NCBI GenBank assembly: GCA_036654795.1
Contig: JAVVRI010000140.1
Span: 1 to 7,516 of the forward strand
Origin: JAVVRI01 sp036654795
GTDB taxonomy: Bacteria > Bacteroidota > Bacteroidia > Bacteroidales > Tannerellaceae
Reading direction: 5' to 3'
DNA length: 7,516 bases
Below are positions 1 to 7,359 of this stretch, piece after piece. Below the pieces are notes generated by a model. It was not told the origin of the DNA, ran no database searches, and saw only the letters and a list, made by a program, of their open reading frames with translations. Position 1 is the first letter of the stretch, and every line of letters begins with the position of its first letter. A program made the translations under genes and the position numbers.

Positions 1-238
1 GTTATGTCTGTGAAAGGAGATTCGTATATTTCTATTTTAAGGTCACTTCAGGAAAGCATGAGTGCTTTTAGAGACTCCGCTAGTCCTGAAAGAGTACCCA
101 TTTTCTGCGAGATACAGAAACTTTCAAAGCCTTTTTTATTCCTTTTTACCATCCTTCAGGTTACTTCCGAAACTTGAGTAATTAGAGTAATGCTTTTATC
201 TAAATAGTAGCATAGAAAGTACGAATAGTTCGGACGAA
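1..238. other. Non-coding left flank with three-way-junction fold, hairpin and T-tracts
   Basis: I see no convincing gene here. Seen directly: TTCAGGA (47-53) pairs with TCCTGAA (84-90). The enclosed bases form AAGCA/TGCTT (54-58 with 63-67, loop TGAG) and TTAG/CTAG (68-71 with 80-83, with one T-G wobble), giving a three-way junction with no unpaired bases at the joint. A separate hairpin TTTCTG/CAGAAA lies at 102-107/115-120, followed by T-tracts at 132-137 and 143-147. A box with one mismatch to the Bacteroidetes -7 consensus (TATATTTC, 25-32) lies just upstream. Inference: this could be a small structured RNA or a leader/terminator region read on the plus strand, but the stems are short and I recognise no RNA family. 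No T-rich terminator for the minus-strand operon that ends at 239 is visible. Confidence 0.3.
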
Positions 239-829
239 TTAATCTTGTTTATCTTTATCCCTATTGAGCCATTCAGTAGCAAAGAGTTCGAGCGATTCGT
301 ACCATTTAGTACCAAACTTGCGGATTAGGGGCTCTTTCAGAAATTTATAGACAGGCACCTTATTACGAAGTCCGAATACTTCGGCTACTTTGCAAATATC
401 CCATATATGATAATTTACAGCGCGAAAGTCGCTATACTGCGTAACGCGTACCGGATAAAGATGGCAAGATATGGGCTTATAAAAACTAACGCGTCCTTCG
501 CGATAGGCTTTTTCGATTGCACATTTACACGTTCCGTCCTTGTCATAGCAGGTAAAGACGCAGTCCTTGCCGTTTACAATAGAGGTTACCGTATCTCCCT
601 CGATATCTACATAGCTCACACCTTGTTTATTAATCACTGCTTGTGCTTCCGGTGAGAGGTCGCCCCATACTTCGGGAAGTACCTTTTCCAATTCGGCTAC
701 TTCCTCTTCTTCCAATGGAGCGCCGGAGTCGCCCTCTATACAACAAATCCCTTTACAGTGGGACAAGTCGCATAGAAAGCTACGCTCTATAACATCCAGA
801 CTAACTAGCGTATCGTCTATTTGGATCAT
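239..829 (-). CDS. DUF3109 family cysteine-rich protein
   Basis: This 196-residue protein resembles the DUF3109 family, common in Bacteroidetes and related to the YkgJ/UPF0153-like proteins thought to bind zinc or iron; no biochemical role is established. It has ten cysteines. C20, C25, C29 and C30 form an N-terminal cluster (CDLSHCKGICC). C90, C94, C101 and C103 form a second. C122 lies in KPISCHLYPVR and C146 in WDIC. An acidic stretch follows the first cluster (residues 38-50). No signal peptide or membrane span is visible, so it is probably cytoplasmic. The ATG overlaps the TGA of gpmI as ATGA (826-829), which fixes the start and suggests translational coupling from a shared mRNA. The family assignment is fairly secure. 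Metal or Fe-S binding is inferred from the cysteine pattern only. Confidence 0.85.
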   Translation of the reverse strand: MIQIDDTLVSLDVIERSFLCDLSHCKGICCIEGDSGAPLEEEEVAELEKVLPEVWGDLSPEAQAVINKQGVSYVDIEGDTVTSIVNGKDCVFTCYDKDGTCKCAIEKAYREGRVSFYKPISCHLYPVRVTQYSDFRAVNYHIWDICKVAEVFGLRNKVPVYKFLKEPLIRKFGTKWYESLELFATEWLNRDKDKQD

Positions 830-2346
830 ATCAGTGATTTACCGGTCATTTCCTTGGGTTGCTTCAAGCCTAGGATCGTGAGGATAGAAGGAGCCACATC
901 GGCCAACTTACCGTCTTTTACCTTGGCATCCTTGTTTCTCGTTACGTAAATAAAGGGCACAGGGTTCAGCGAGTGTGCCGTGTTGGGTGTGCCGTCCTCG
1001 TTAAGAGCGTGGTCAGCGTTACCATGGTCGGCAATGATGATCACCTCGTAACCGTTTGCTTTGGCAGCTTCCACAGTGTCGCTCAGGCAGGCATCCACTG
1101 AAATAACGGCTTTCTCAATTGCACTATATACGCCGGTATGGCCTACCATGTCACCGTTAGCATAGTTGCAAACAATGAAGTCATATTTCTTTTGACAGAT
1201 GGCAGCCACCAACTTGTCTTTCACTTCGAAAGCACTCATTTCGGGCTTCAGGTCATAGGTAGCCACTTTAGGAGAAGGTACCAGGATGCGCTCTTCGCCA
1301 TCGAACGGAGTTTCGCGTCCACCGTTGAAGAAGAAAGTTACGTGGGCATATTTCTCTGTCTCAGCAATATGAAGTTGCGTACGGCCTACTTCTGAGAGGA
1401 ATTCGCCCAGCGTATGGCTCACGTTATCCTTATCAAAGAGAATATGCACACCCTTAAAACTGGCATCATACGGAGTCATACAGTAATATTGCAGACCGGG
1501 CACAGTCTTCATACCTGCATCGGGCATATCTTGTTGCGTCAGTACAGTAGTGAGCTCTTTGGCGCGGTCGTTACGGTAGTTGAAGAAGATCACTACGTCG
1601 CCTTCCTCGATCACAGCAATCGGCTTGCCGTTCTCGGTGTGTACAATCGGCTTGATAAACTCGTCCGTCACCCCTTCTGCATACGATTCGTCCATAGCAG
1701 TCAGCATGCAGTCGTAAGCCTTTCCAGTACCGTTTACTAGTAAGTCGTATGCCTCTTTCACGCGTTCCCAACGTTTGTCGCGGTCCATGGCATAATAGCG
1801 ACCAATAATGGAAGCTATCTTTCCGGTGCTTGCCTTCAGATGGTTCTCCAGTTGCTCGATGAAACCTTTACCGCTGCGAGGGTCAGTGTCTCTACCATCC
1901 ATAAAGCAGTGTACAAAGGTCTTCTCCACACCATATTCTTTAGCTATTTCTGTCAGTTTGAAAAGATGTTCCAATGAGCTATGCACGCCACCATCAGACA
2001 CAAGACCCATCAGGTGAATCTGTTTTCCGTTCGCTTTAGCATAACTGTAAGCTTGTTTGATCTCAGGATTCTCCATGATGCTGTTTTCGCGACAGGCAAT
2101 GTTGATCTTCACCAAGTCCTGATAAACCACGCGTCCGGCACCAATATTGAGGTGCCCCACTTCCGAGTTACCCATCTGTCCGTCCGGCAAGCCAACGTTT
2201 TCGCCGGATGCTTGCAGCTGAGAGTTCGGGTATTCCTTCACCAACGAGTCCCAATAAGGAGTTGGCGTGTTATAGATGACATCATCCTTACCATGATCGC
2301 CAAGTCCCCAGCCATCACAGATAATTAAAAGTGCTTTTTTATTCAT
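826..2346 (-). CDS. gpmI: 2,3-bisphosphoglycerate-independent phosphoglycerate mutase
   Basis: GpmI interconverts 3- and 2-phosphoglycerate in lower glycolysis and gluconeogenesis, using two metal ions (usually Mn2+) and a phosphoserine intermediate, in the cytoplasm. The 506-residue length is normal for the family. Visible catalytic elements are D11 (CDGWG), nucleophile S61 (MGNSEVGH), H122 (SDGGVHSS), the DGRDTDP substrate loop (150-156), the arginines of GRYYAMDRDKRW and FFNYRNDRAKEL, and the metal ligands D399/H403 (NGDMVGH), D440/H441 (ADHGNADH) and H458 (TAHSLNP). I chose ATG 2346 because MNKKALLIICDGWG matches the usual N-terminus. The frame stays open upstream to 2682, but that 112-residue extension is unlike the family and runs antisense through the divergent gene. 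An in-frame ATG at 2373 (nine extra residues) is a minor alternative. First gene of an operon with the DUF3109 gene. Confidence 0.97.
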   Translation of the reverse strand: MNKKALLIICDGWGLGDHGKDDVIYNTPTPYWDSLVKEYPNSQLQASGENVGLPDGQMGNSEVGHLNIGAGRVVYQDLVKINIACRENSIMENPEIKQAYSYAKANGKQIHLMGLVSDGGVHSSLEHLFKLTEIAKEYGVEKTFVHCFMDGRDTDPRSGKGFIEQLENHLKASTGKIASIIGRYYAMDRDKRWERVKEAYDLLVNGTGKAYDCMLTAMDESYAEGVTDEFIKPIVHTENGKPIAVIEEGDVVIFFNYRNDRAKELTTVLTQQDMPDAGMKTVPGLQYYCMTPYDASFKGVHILFDKDNVSHTLGEFLSEVGRTQLHIAETEKYAHVTFFFNGGRETPFDGEERILVPSPKVATYDLKPEMSAFEVKDKLVAAICQKKYDFIVCNYANGDMVGHTGVYSAIEKAVISVDACLSDTVEAAKANGYEVIIIADHGNADHALNEDGTPNTAHSLNPVPFIYVTRNKDAKVKDGKLADVAPSILTILGLKQPKEMTGKSLI

Positions 2347-2393
2347 TTTTGTTCGTTTATAGGAGTTATACATTATAATATCTATATTGAGTG

Positions 2394-2401
2394 CAAAGAT
2401 A
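2394..2401 (-). promoter_or_regulatory. Candidate -7 promoter box of the gpmI operon
   Basis: On the minus strand this reads TATCTTTG, an exact match to the Bacteroidetes -7 consensus TAnnTTTG. It lies 47 bp upstream of the gpmI ATG and would give a leader of roughly 40 nt. I see no good -33 TTG element at the usual distance, so the assignment rests on the -7 box and its position. Confidence 0.45.
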
Positions 2402-2416
2402 ACGATTTCTGATGTA

Positions 2417-2440
2417 TAATACTTTGCCGACAAAGTATTA
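2417..2440. promoter_or_regulatory. Perfect 10-bp inverted repeat in divergent promoter region (operator candidate)
   Basis: TAATACTTTG, spacer CCGA, then CAAAGTATTA: the arms are perfect reverse complements. The right arm also overlaps a second dyad, AAAGTA-T-TACTTT (2432-2444), so there are three TACTTT half-sites at 2420, 2432 (inverted) and 2439. The site sits between the divergent gpmI and metallopeptidase genes. It overlaps the candidate -7 box of the latter and lies upstream of the gpmI box. Inference: binding site for a dimeric regulator controlling one or both genes. The regulator is unknown. A hairpin role in RNA is less likely because it would be upstream of, or at the edge of, both transcripts. 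Confidence 0.5.
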
Positions 2441-2446
2441 CTTTTG
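2439..2446 (+). promoter_or_regulatory. Candidate -7 promoter box of the metallopeptidase gene
   Basis: TACTTTTG fits TAnnTTTG exactly. Transcription would begin around 2451-2454, essentially at the ATG at 2455, which would make the message leaderless or nearly so and exclude the GTG at 2446 as a start. The -33 element is weak. A neighbouring TACTTTG (2420-2426) is one base short of the consensus and could be an alternative box. Confidence 0.35.
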
Positions 2447-2454
2447 TGAACGAT

Positions 2455-3180
2455 ATGGAAAAGATAATACAAGACAAAGAATTGGGCGCAATCATGTTGC
2501 GTACCTCTCCGCGAGCCACGCGTTATTCCATCAAAATAACAGATAAGCAAGTAGAGGGCATCATGCCTATTGGTGGTGATATGAATATATTGATCAAATT
2601 TATTGAAGACAACCGGAAGAAAATCCTCCAAACTCAGCAAAAGCGAACGGAACGAATGCCGAAAGGACAAACTGGCACTCATCTGCTTCTTAACGAGGAG
2701 ACGAAGTTACAACTTTATTCCATGAGCCTCTCCATTACCTGCTACCCACAACATAAATTCAAGGCAAACTTCGATGGTGAGATATTAAGAATCACCTGCC
2801 CTATGAATACGGACTTTGCTCAACAAAAAGTACAGGATGTTTTGCGCGATTTGCTTTTGCAAGGCCTCCGCATACAATCGATGCATGTGTTAAGTCAACG
2901 GCTGGAAATGTTGGCAAAAGCGCACAGCTTTACCTATACCAACGTAAAAATACAAAGTAGCCACAGTCGCTGGGGAAGCTGTTCGGCGAGCAAGAACATC
3001 AATTTATCATGCAACCTATTGCTACTACCGGAGCATCTAATCGACTATGTGTTGCTACACGAACTATGTCATACGGTAGAGCTAAATCATGGCGATCGCT
3101 TCTGGGCTTTGTTGGACAAAGTGACGTCCGGCCGCTCTCTGGCCCTCAAAACAGAGATAAAAGGATACCATCCACTATAG
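2455..3180 (+). CDS. YgjP-like (DUF45) zinc metallopeptidase domain protein
   Basis: This 241-residue protein (counted from the ATG) has the hallmarks of the YgjP/DUF45 family of M48/SprT-like gluzincins. RWGSCS lies at about 172-177, the zinc-binding HELCH at 202-206 (two histidines plus the catalytic glutamate), and a third likely ligand H212 in ELNHGDRFW. The N-terminal half is a less conserved beta-rich region beginning DKELGAIMLRTSPRATRYS, typical of this family. No signal peptide or transmembrane segment is seen, so it is probably cytoplasmic. The substrate is unknown; the related YgjP group is often assumed to be proteolytic without direct proof. The frame also allows GTG at 2446 (three more residues), but that codon lies inside the candidate promoter box, so I prefer ATG 2455. 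It is divergent from gpmI and in the same direction as the HTCS, 147 bp away. Confidence 0.88.
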   Translation: MEKIIQDKELGAIMLRTSPRATRYSIKITDKQVEGIMPIGGDMNILIKFIEDNRKKILQTQQKRTERMPKGQTGTHLLLNEETKLQLYSMSLSITCYPQHKFKANFDGEILRITCPMNTDFAQQKVQDVLRDLLLQGLRIQSMHVLSQRLEMLAKAHSFTYTNVKIQSSHSRWGSCSASKNINLSCNLLLLPEHLIDYVLLHELCHTVELNHGDRFWALLDKVTSGRSLALKTEIKGYHPL

Positions 3181-3231
3181 CAGGCACTTTTACTTGTCCA
3201 AATCACATGAATGCTAGCGAATGGAGTAAAT

Positions 3232-3250
3232 GTCGGCTTCCGATTCTTTT
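3232..3250 (+). terminator. Weak intrinsic terminator candidate after the metallopeptidase gene
   Basis: A short stem TCGG/CCGA (3233-3236 with 3240-3243, loop CTT; one extra G-T pair possible) is followed by TTCTTTT. The stem is only 4-5 bp, so termination here is uncertain. It is the only candidate I see between the metallopeptidase stop codon and the HTCS promoter box. Confidence 0.25.
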
Positions 3251-3287
3251 GATTTAATCTATATGGTACTTCGAACCTAAAAATTCC

Positions 3288-3295
3288 TATATTTG
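3288..3295 (+). promoter_or_regulatory. Candidate -7 promoter box of the HTCS gene
   Basis: TATATTTG matches TAnnTTTG exactly, with a following C as is common. It lies 32 bp before the ATG, giving an expected leader of about 25 nt. No clear -33 TTG is present about 20 bp upstream. It suggests that the HTCS is transcribed on its own rather than only by read-through from the metallopeptidase gene. Confidence 0.55.
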
Positions 3296-3327
3296 CACTA
3301 AAGAAAGCTTAACAAACCGAATGTACT

Positions 3328-6300
3328 ATGCGGAAAATACAAATACTGCTTATTTTATCGGCTATCTTTAGCTCGGCCTATCCTATCTATTTCAAACATA
3401 TAGGCATGCAGGAAGGGTTGGCGCAACTTTCTGTCATGGCTATTTATCAAGATAAGCTCGGACGGATGTGGTTTGGTACGGAAGAAGGGATTAGCATATA
3501 CGACGGGGTGCGGACGGTTGCCTATAAGTCGGCTATAAACGATCTGACGGACAACAGCCCGATTGGAAATCTGACGGTCAATATAGCCGGGGATAAAGAG
3601 GGGGATGTCTTTTTTAATTCCGACATTGCTTTGATCCATTACAATATACGTACGGAGAAGTTTACATGCCTAAAGAACAAGGGCGTTCATGCCGTAGAAG
3701 CAAACAAGGGCGTTATATGGGTTGGCGCGAACGACTCGGTCTTTACCTGGGACTCTGATAAAAAGAAATTGAACTTTGTCCTAAAGCTGGAGGCGCCACA
3801 CCAGCATGCCACTGCTATAAGAATAGACGCCAACAACCAATGCTGGATAGGAACCAACGACGGCCTATATGTCAAAAAAGAGGGCGCACCCCTCTGTTGC
3901 ATCATCCCTCATAAAGATGTGTATAGCATTTATGAGGACTCGAAGCGTAATTTATGGATTTCCATCCGCATGGAAGGGATGTATAAAAAGGATCCGAACG
4001 GCAACCTGACTCGCTTTGTTAACGAACCACACAACCCTGCCACTATTTCGAACGATCAGGTACGTGGCTTTGCCGAAGACAATTATGGTAACATCTGGAT
4101 TGGGACGTTTACCGGATTAAACAAATATAACCCACTCACAAACCGTTTTAAGGTATACACACAGACATTGCTTCCCGGAAGCCTGACGCACTCGTCGGTC
4201 TTCCCTGTCTACAAAGACAGGCAGGGCACAATCTGGTTAGGCACGTACTACGGTGGCGTGAGCTACTTCAATCCGGAAACCGACCTTTTTACCGTCTATA
4301 GTGACAACATCATGCGCGACGATTGCCTGAGCTATCCTTTTGTAGGACACATGGTGGAAGACAAAGATCATAATGTATGGATCTGTACGGAGGGTGGCGG
4401 ACTGAACTTCTTTAACCGGGAAACTAAAAAGTTCACTTATCTGATGAAGGAGGAAGGACGCAACTCCATTGCTCATAACAACTTGAAAGATATAACCTAC
4501 AGCCCGGAACACAACAAACTATACATCGGGACGCATACCGGCGGACTCTCTATTTACGACATCAAAAAGAAGAAGTTCAAAAATCCGTACTTTGAAGATC
4601 CTTCGTATCCGGAACTAGCCGACGATCGCATCAGCCAAATGAGCATCTGGAAAGACTATTTAGTATTTACCACTCCGAAAGGAATCTTTAAAATGGATCT
4701 GAATACAGAAAAGATCGCGCCTCTACTACCGGATGATTCCTATTATGGGAGCACCTGCTATACGATTGATTCAAAAGAGAACCTATGGATCTCATACGGG
4801 CAAGGCCTCTGGCGGATAAACCTAAACGATAAGAACGACCGTACAAAATATCCTTCGGGCAAAAAAGGATTAGGCAAATTCAGCATATCGCAAATCATTG
4901 AAGACAAAAAAGGACGCATCTTTGTGGGTACACGTGGCTCCGGACTCTTCCACTACGACGAAAAAGACGACGCCTTTATCGGATATACAACCGAAAATAG
5001 CAATATCGCCAGTAACTTTTGTTACGAGATAAAACAATCCACAACCGGTCAACTGATTATTTCGGGCGACAAAGGCTTGACCTTTGTAGATCCGGAGCAG
5101 ATGGTTTTTAGGTTGGTTGAGCTAGGAACAGCCCTGCCTATCGCCGGACTCAATATGGGTTGCGGCCTGCTTGTCTGCGAAAACGGAGAGATATTTGTAG
5201 GAAGCATCAACGGCCTGACCACTTTTTTCGAACAACAACTGTTCAACTCCTCGAAAGACTATAAGCTCTACTTCTCCAACTTATATATTAACAATGAGCT
5301 TGTTCATCCCGGCGATCATCATAAAGCACTAGCCGTGGCGTTGCCATACACGCCCAAGATAGAACTCAATCATAACCAGAACAACCTGATCTTTACCTTT
5401 ACAACCAACAACTACGTCAATACACTTAAAAAGGCGGCTTACGAATATACGCTCGAAGGCTTCAACAAAAAATGGATCACCTCCTACGATAACAACATCC
5501 TATACACCAACTTGAGCCCCGGGAAATATACGCTGATTGTACGTGAGAAGCCATACGACCCCACCATCAACCAACCTCAAACGATCAAGATGGCAATCGT
5601 GATCCATCCCCCTTTTTATGCCACACCGCTGTTCTATGCCCTTTACCTCATTATAGGTCTTAGTCTTCTATACAGTTTTTACCACTTTAAGAAGTCGCAG
5701 CTACTGCTTCAAACCTCGTTGGCACTGGAACGGAAGGAAAAGGAGTCGATAGAAGAGCTGAATCAAGCTAAATTACAGTTCTTCTCCAACATCTCGCACG
5801 AGTTTCGTACGCCACTGACGCTGATCATCTCGCAAGTAGAATTGCTTTTGCAAAGCAGTTCCACCTCACCCTCCATTTACAATAAGTTGTTGAGGGTATA
5901 TAAAAACAGCTATCACATGCGCAATCTGATTAGCGAACTGCTAGACTTTCGCAAATTGGAGCAGGGACATCTGAAACTCAAAGTGTACGAGTCAGACCTT
6001 GTGCCCTTCCTCAAAGAGATCTATCTCTCTTTCTACGAATACGCCTCCAGTCACAACATCACCTACCGGTTTACTGCTCCTGAGCAACAATTGTTGTGCT
6101 GGTTCGACCCGAAACAGATGCAGAAAGTATTTTACAACCTACTCTCCAACGCATTTAAATACACCAAGCCCAATGCGACAGTCGAGGTGTTGATAGAAGA
6201 GTTGGAAAAGGAGCTTCTCATAAAAGTGATTGATAATGGCATAGGCATCAGCAAGGACGATATTGATAAGATCTTTGAACGTTTCTATCAAGTAGACAAC

Positions 6301-7359
6301 GGCCTGTCAAACATTACTAAAACGCCCAGTACCGGCATCGGCCTTTCACTGACAAAAAATATAATCCTGCTCCATCACGGAACGATCCACGTGGAGAGCA
6401 CCCCCGGATATGGCAGCATCTTTATTGTACATCTGCAAAAAGGGAACAACCATTTTACTGAGAACGAATGCACCCAGATAACATTCAACGAACTGCAGGA
6501 CGACCTAGTGCCGTCAGATATTGCCTTTATAGAACAGTTAGAAGCCCAGGAAACTCCGGAAGAAATGGTGCCGGCAGATCAGATAGGCGAACACAACACG
6601 TTACACACCGTTTTATTAGTAGAAGACAACGAAGAGTTGTTACAGATATTAAACTCTCTATACACGCCCTCGTTTCACGTCTTATTGGCACGAAATGGGA
6701 AAGAAGCCCTCGATAAGGTTCGAGAAGAGACGCCCGATCTCATTGTTAGCGACGTGATGATGCCCGAAATGTCCGGCACGGAGATGTGCGTGAAGATCAA
6801 GAATGACTTCAACTATTGCCATATTCCCGTTATACTGCTCACAGCACTTACCTCTGCCGAACAAAACATTGTGGGACTACAACGCGGAGCGGACGATTAC
6901 ATTAACAAACCCTTCAATGCAAAGATACTTCTGGCACGCTCCAACAACCTAATCCGTAACCGGATTATCCTGCAAAAGAAGTTCAATCAACAAACTGATT
7001 TCGATGCCAAGCTGTTGGCTAATAATCCGATTGATCAGAAGTTTTTAGACGCCGTCAATGCAATCATTGAGAAAAACCTCAGCAATACCGAGTTCGACAT
7101 GAATAGGTTGGCTCGCGAATTAGGACTTAGCCGCAGCGTGCTATACACGAAGTTTAAAGCGTTGACCGGCACAACGCCAAACGACTTTGTGCTGAGTTGC
7201 AAACTCAAACGAGCAGCAGACGTGCTGACCAATAGCCCTGAAATGCAGATAGCAGATATCTCCGAGCAGTTTGGTTTTGGTTCGCCCCGTTACTTTACAC
7301 AGTGCTTTAAGGCACAGTTCGACGTCACTCCGATAGAATACAGAAGGACACACGCTTAG
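3328..7359 (+). CDS. Hybrid two-component system sensor/regulator (HTCS), Reg_prop-AraC type
   Basis: This 1343-residue one-protein phosphorelay is the Bacteroidetes class that senses glycan fragments in the periplasm and activates polysaccharide-utilisation genes. Domains in order: signal peptide (about 1-17, SSA/YP); fourteen Reg_prop repeats (about 35-640, from QDKLGRMWFGT to NGEIFVGSINGL), predicted as two seven-bladed propellers; Y_Y_Y domain (about 672-760, YEYTLEGFNKKW); membrane span (about 768-786); short helical linker; HisKA with H824 in SHEFRTP; HATPase with N941 (N box), DNGIGI (969-974) and TGIGL (1003 onward); receiver with E1099/D1100, phosphoacceptor D1142, T1172 and K1194; and two AraC-type helix-turn-helix motifs (about 1258-1281 and 1307-1330). 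Length and order are typical and nothing is broken. ATG 3328 gives a good signal peptide. The ligand and target genes are not deducible here; the targets may lie right of the window. Confidence 0.97.
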   Translation: MRKIQILLILSAIFSSAYPIYFKHIGMQEGLAQLSVMAIYQDKLGRMWFGTEEGISIYDGVRTVAYKSAINDLTDNSPIGNLTVNIAGDKEGDVFFNSDIALIHYNIRTEKFTCLKNKGVHAVEANKGVIWVGANDSVFTWDSDKKKLNFVLKLEAPHQHATAIRIDANNQCWIGTNDGLYVKKEGAPLCCIIPHKDVYSIYEDSKRNLWISIRMEGMYKKDPNGNLTRFVNEPHNPATISNDQVRGFAEDNYGNIWIGTFTGLNKYNPLTNRFKVYTQTLLPGSLTHSSVFPVYKDRQGTIWLGTYYGGVSYFNPETDLFTVYSDNIMRDDCLSYPFVGHMVEDKDHNVWICTEGGGLNFFNRETKKFTYLMKEEGRNSIAHNNLKDITYSPEHNKLYIGTHTGGLSIYDIKKKKFKNPYFEDPSYPELADDRISQMSIWKDYLVFTTPKGIFKMDLNTEKIAPLLPDDSYYGSTCYTIDSKENLWISYGQGLWRINLNDKNDRTKYPSGKKGLGKFSISQIIEDKKGRIFVGTRGSGLFHYDEKDDAFIGYTTENSNIASNFCYEIKQSTTGQLIISGDKGLTFVDPEQMVFRLVELGTALPIAGLNMGCGLLVCENGEIFVGSINGLTTFFEQQLFNSSKDYKLYFSNLYINNELVHPGDHHKALAVALPYTPKIELNHNQNNLIFTFTTNNYVNTLKKAAYEYTLEGFNKKWITSYDNNILYTNLSPGKYTLIVREKPYDPTINQPQTIKMAIVIHPPFYATPLFYALYLIIGLSLLYSFYHFKKSQLLLQTSLALERKEKESIEELNQAKLQFFSNISHEFRTPLTLIISQVELLLQSSSTSPSIYNKLLRVYKNSYHMRNLISELLDFRKLEQGHLKLKVYESDLVPFLKEIYLSFYEYASSHNITYRFTAPEQQLLCWFDPKQMQKVFYNLLSNAFKYTKPNATVEVLIEELEKELLIKVIDNGIGISKDDIDKIFERFYQVDNGLSNITKTPSTGIGLSLTKNIILLHHGTIHVESTPGYGSIFIVHLQKGNNHFTENECTQITFNELQDDLVPSDIAFIEQLEAQETPEEMVPADQIGEHNTLHTVLLVEDNEELLQILNSLYTPSFHVLLARNGKEALDKVREETPDLIVSDVMMPEMSGTEMCVKIKNDFNYCHIPVILLTALTSAEQNIVGLQRGADDYINKPFNAKILLARSNNLIRNRIILQKKFNQQTDFDAKLLANNPIDQKFLDAVNAIIEKNLSNTEFDMNRLARELGLSRSVLYTKFKALTGTTPNDFVLSCKLKRAADVLTNSPEMQIADISEQFGFGSPRYFTQCFKAQFDVTPIEYRRTHA

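Noticed and set aside
1..177. Open plus-strand frame from the window edge (ATG at 4, stop TGA at 175-177, 57 codons)
   Set aside because: Short, no recognisable motif, and it overlaps the stem-rich and T-rich stretch. A frame of this length is expected by chance among six frames.
407..655. 82-codon plus-strand frame antisense to the DUF3109 gene
   Set aside because: Lies entirely antisense to a well-supported conserved gene; its composition is that of a shadow frame.
2347..2682. N-terminal extension of the gpmI frame by 112 residues
   Set aside because: Unlike any GpmI N-terminus, runs antisense through the divergent metallopeptidase gene and its promoter region; the normal start is ATG 2346.
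3009..3257. 82-codon plus-strand frame overlapping the end of the metallopeptidase gene
   Set aside because: Out-of-frame shadow of the conserved HELCH-containing region; no independent start signal or family resemblance.
4204..4221. CCTGTCT-ACAA-AGACAGG hairpin inside the HTCS gene
   Set aside because: A single 7-bp stem within a conserved Reg_prop repeat (VYKDRQG); most simply a by-product of codon choice.
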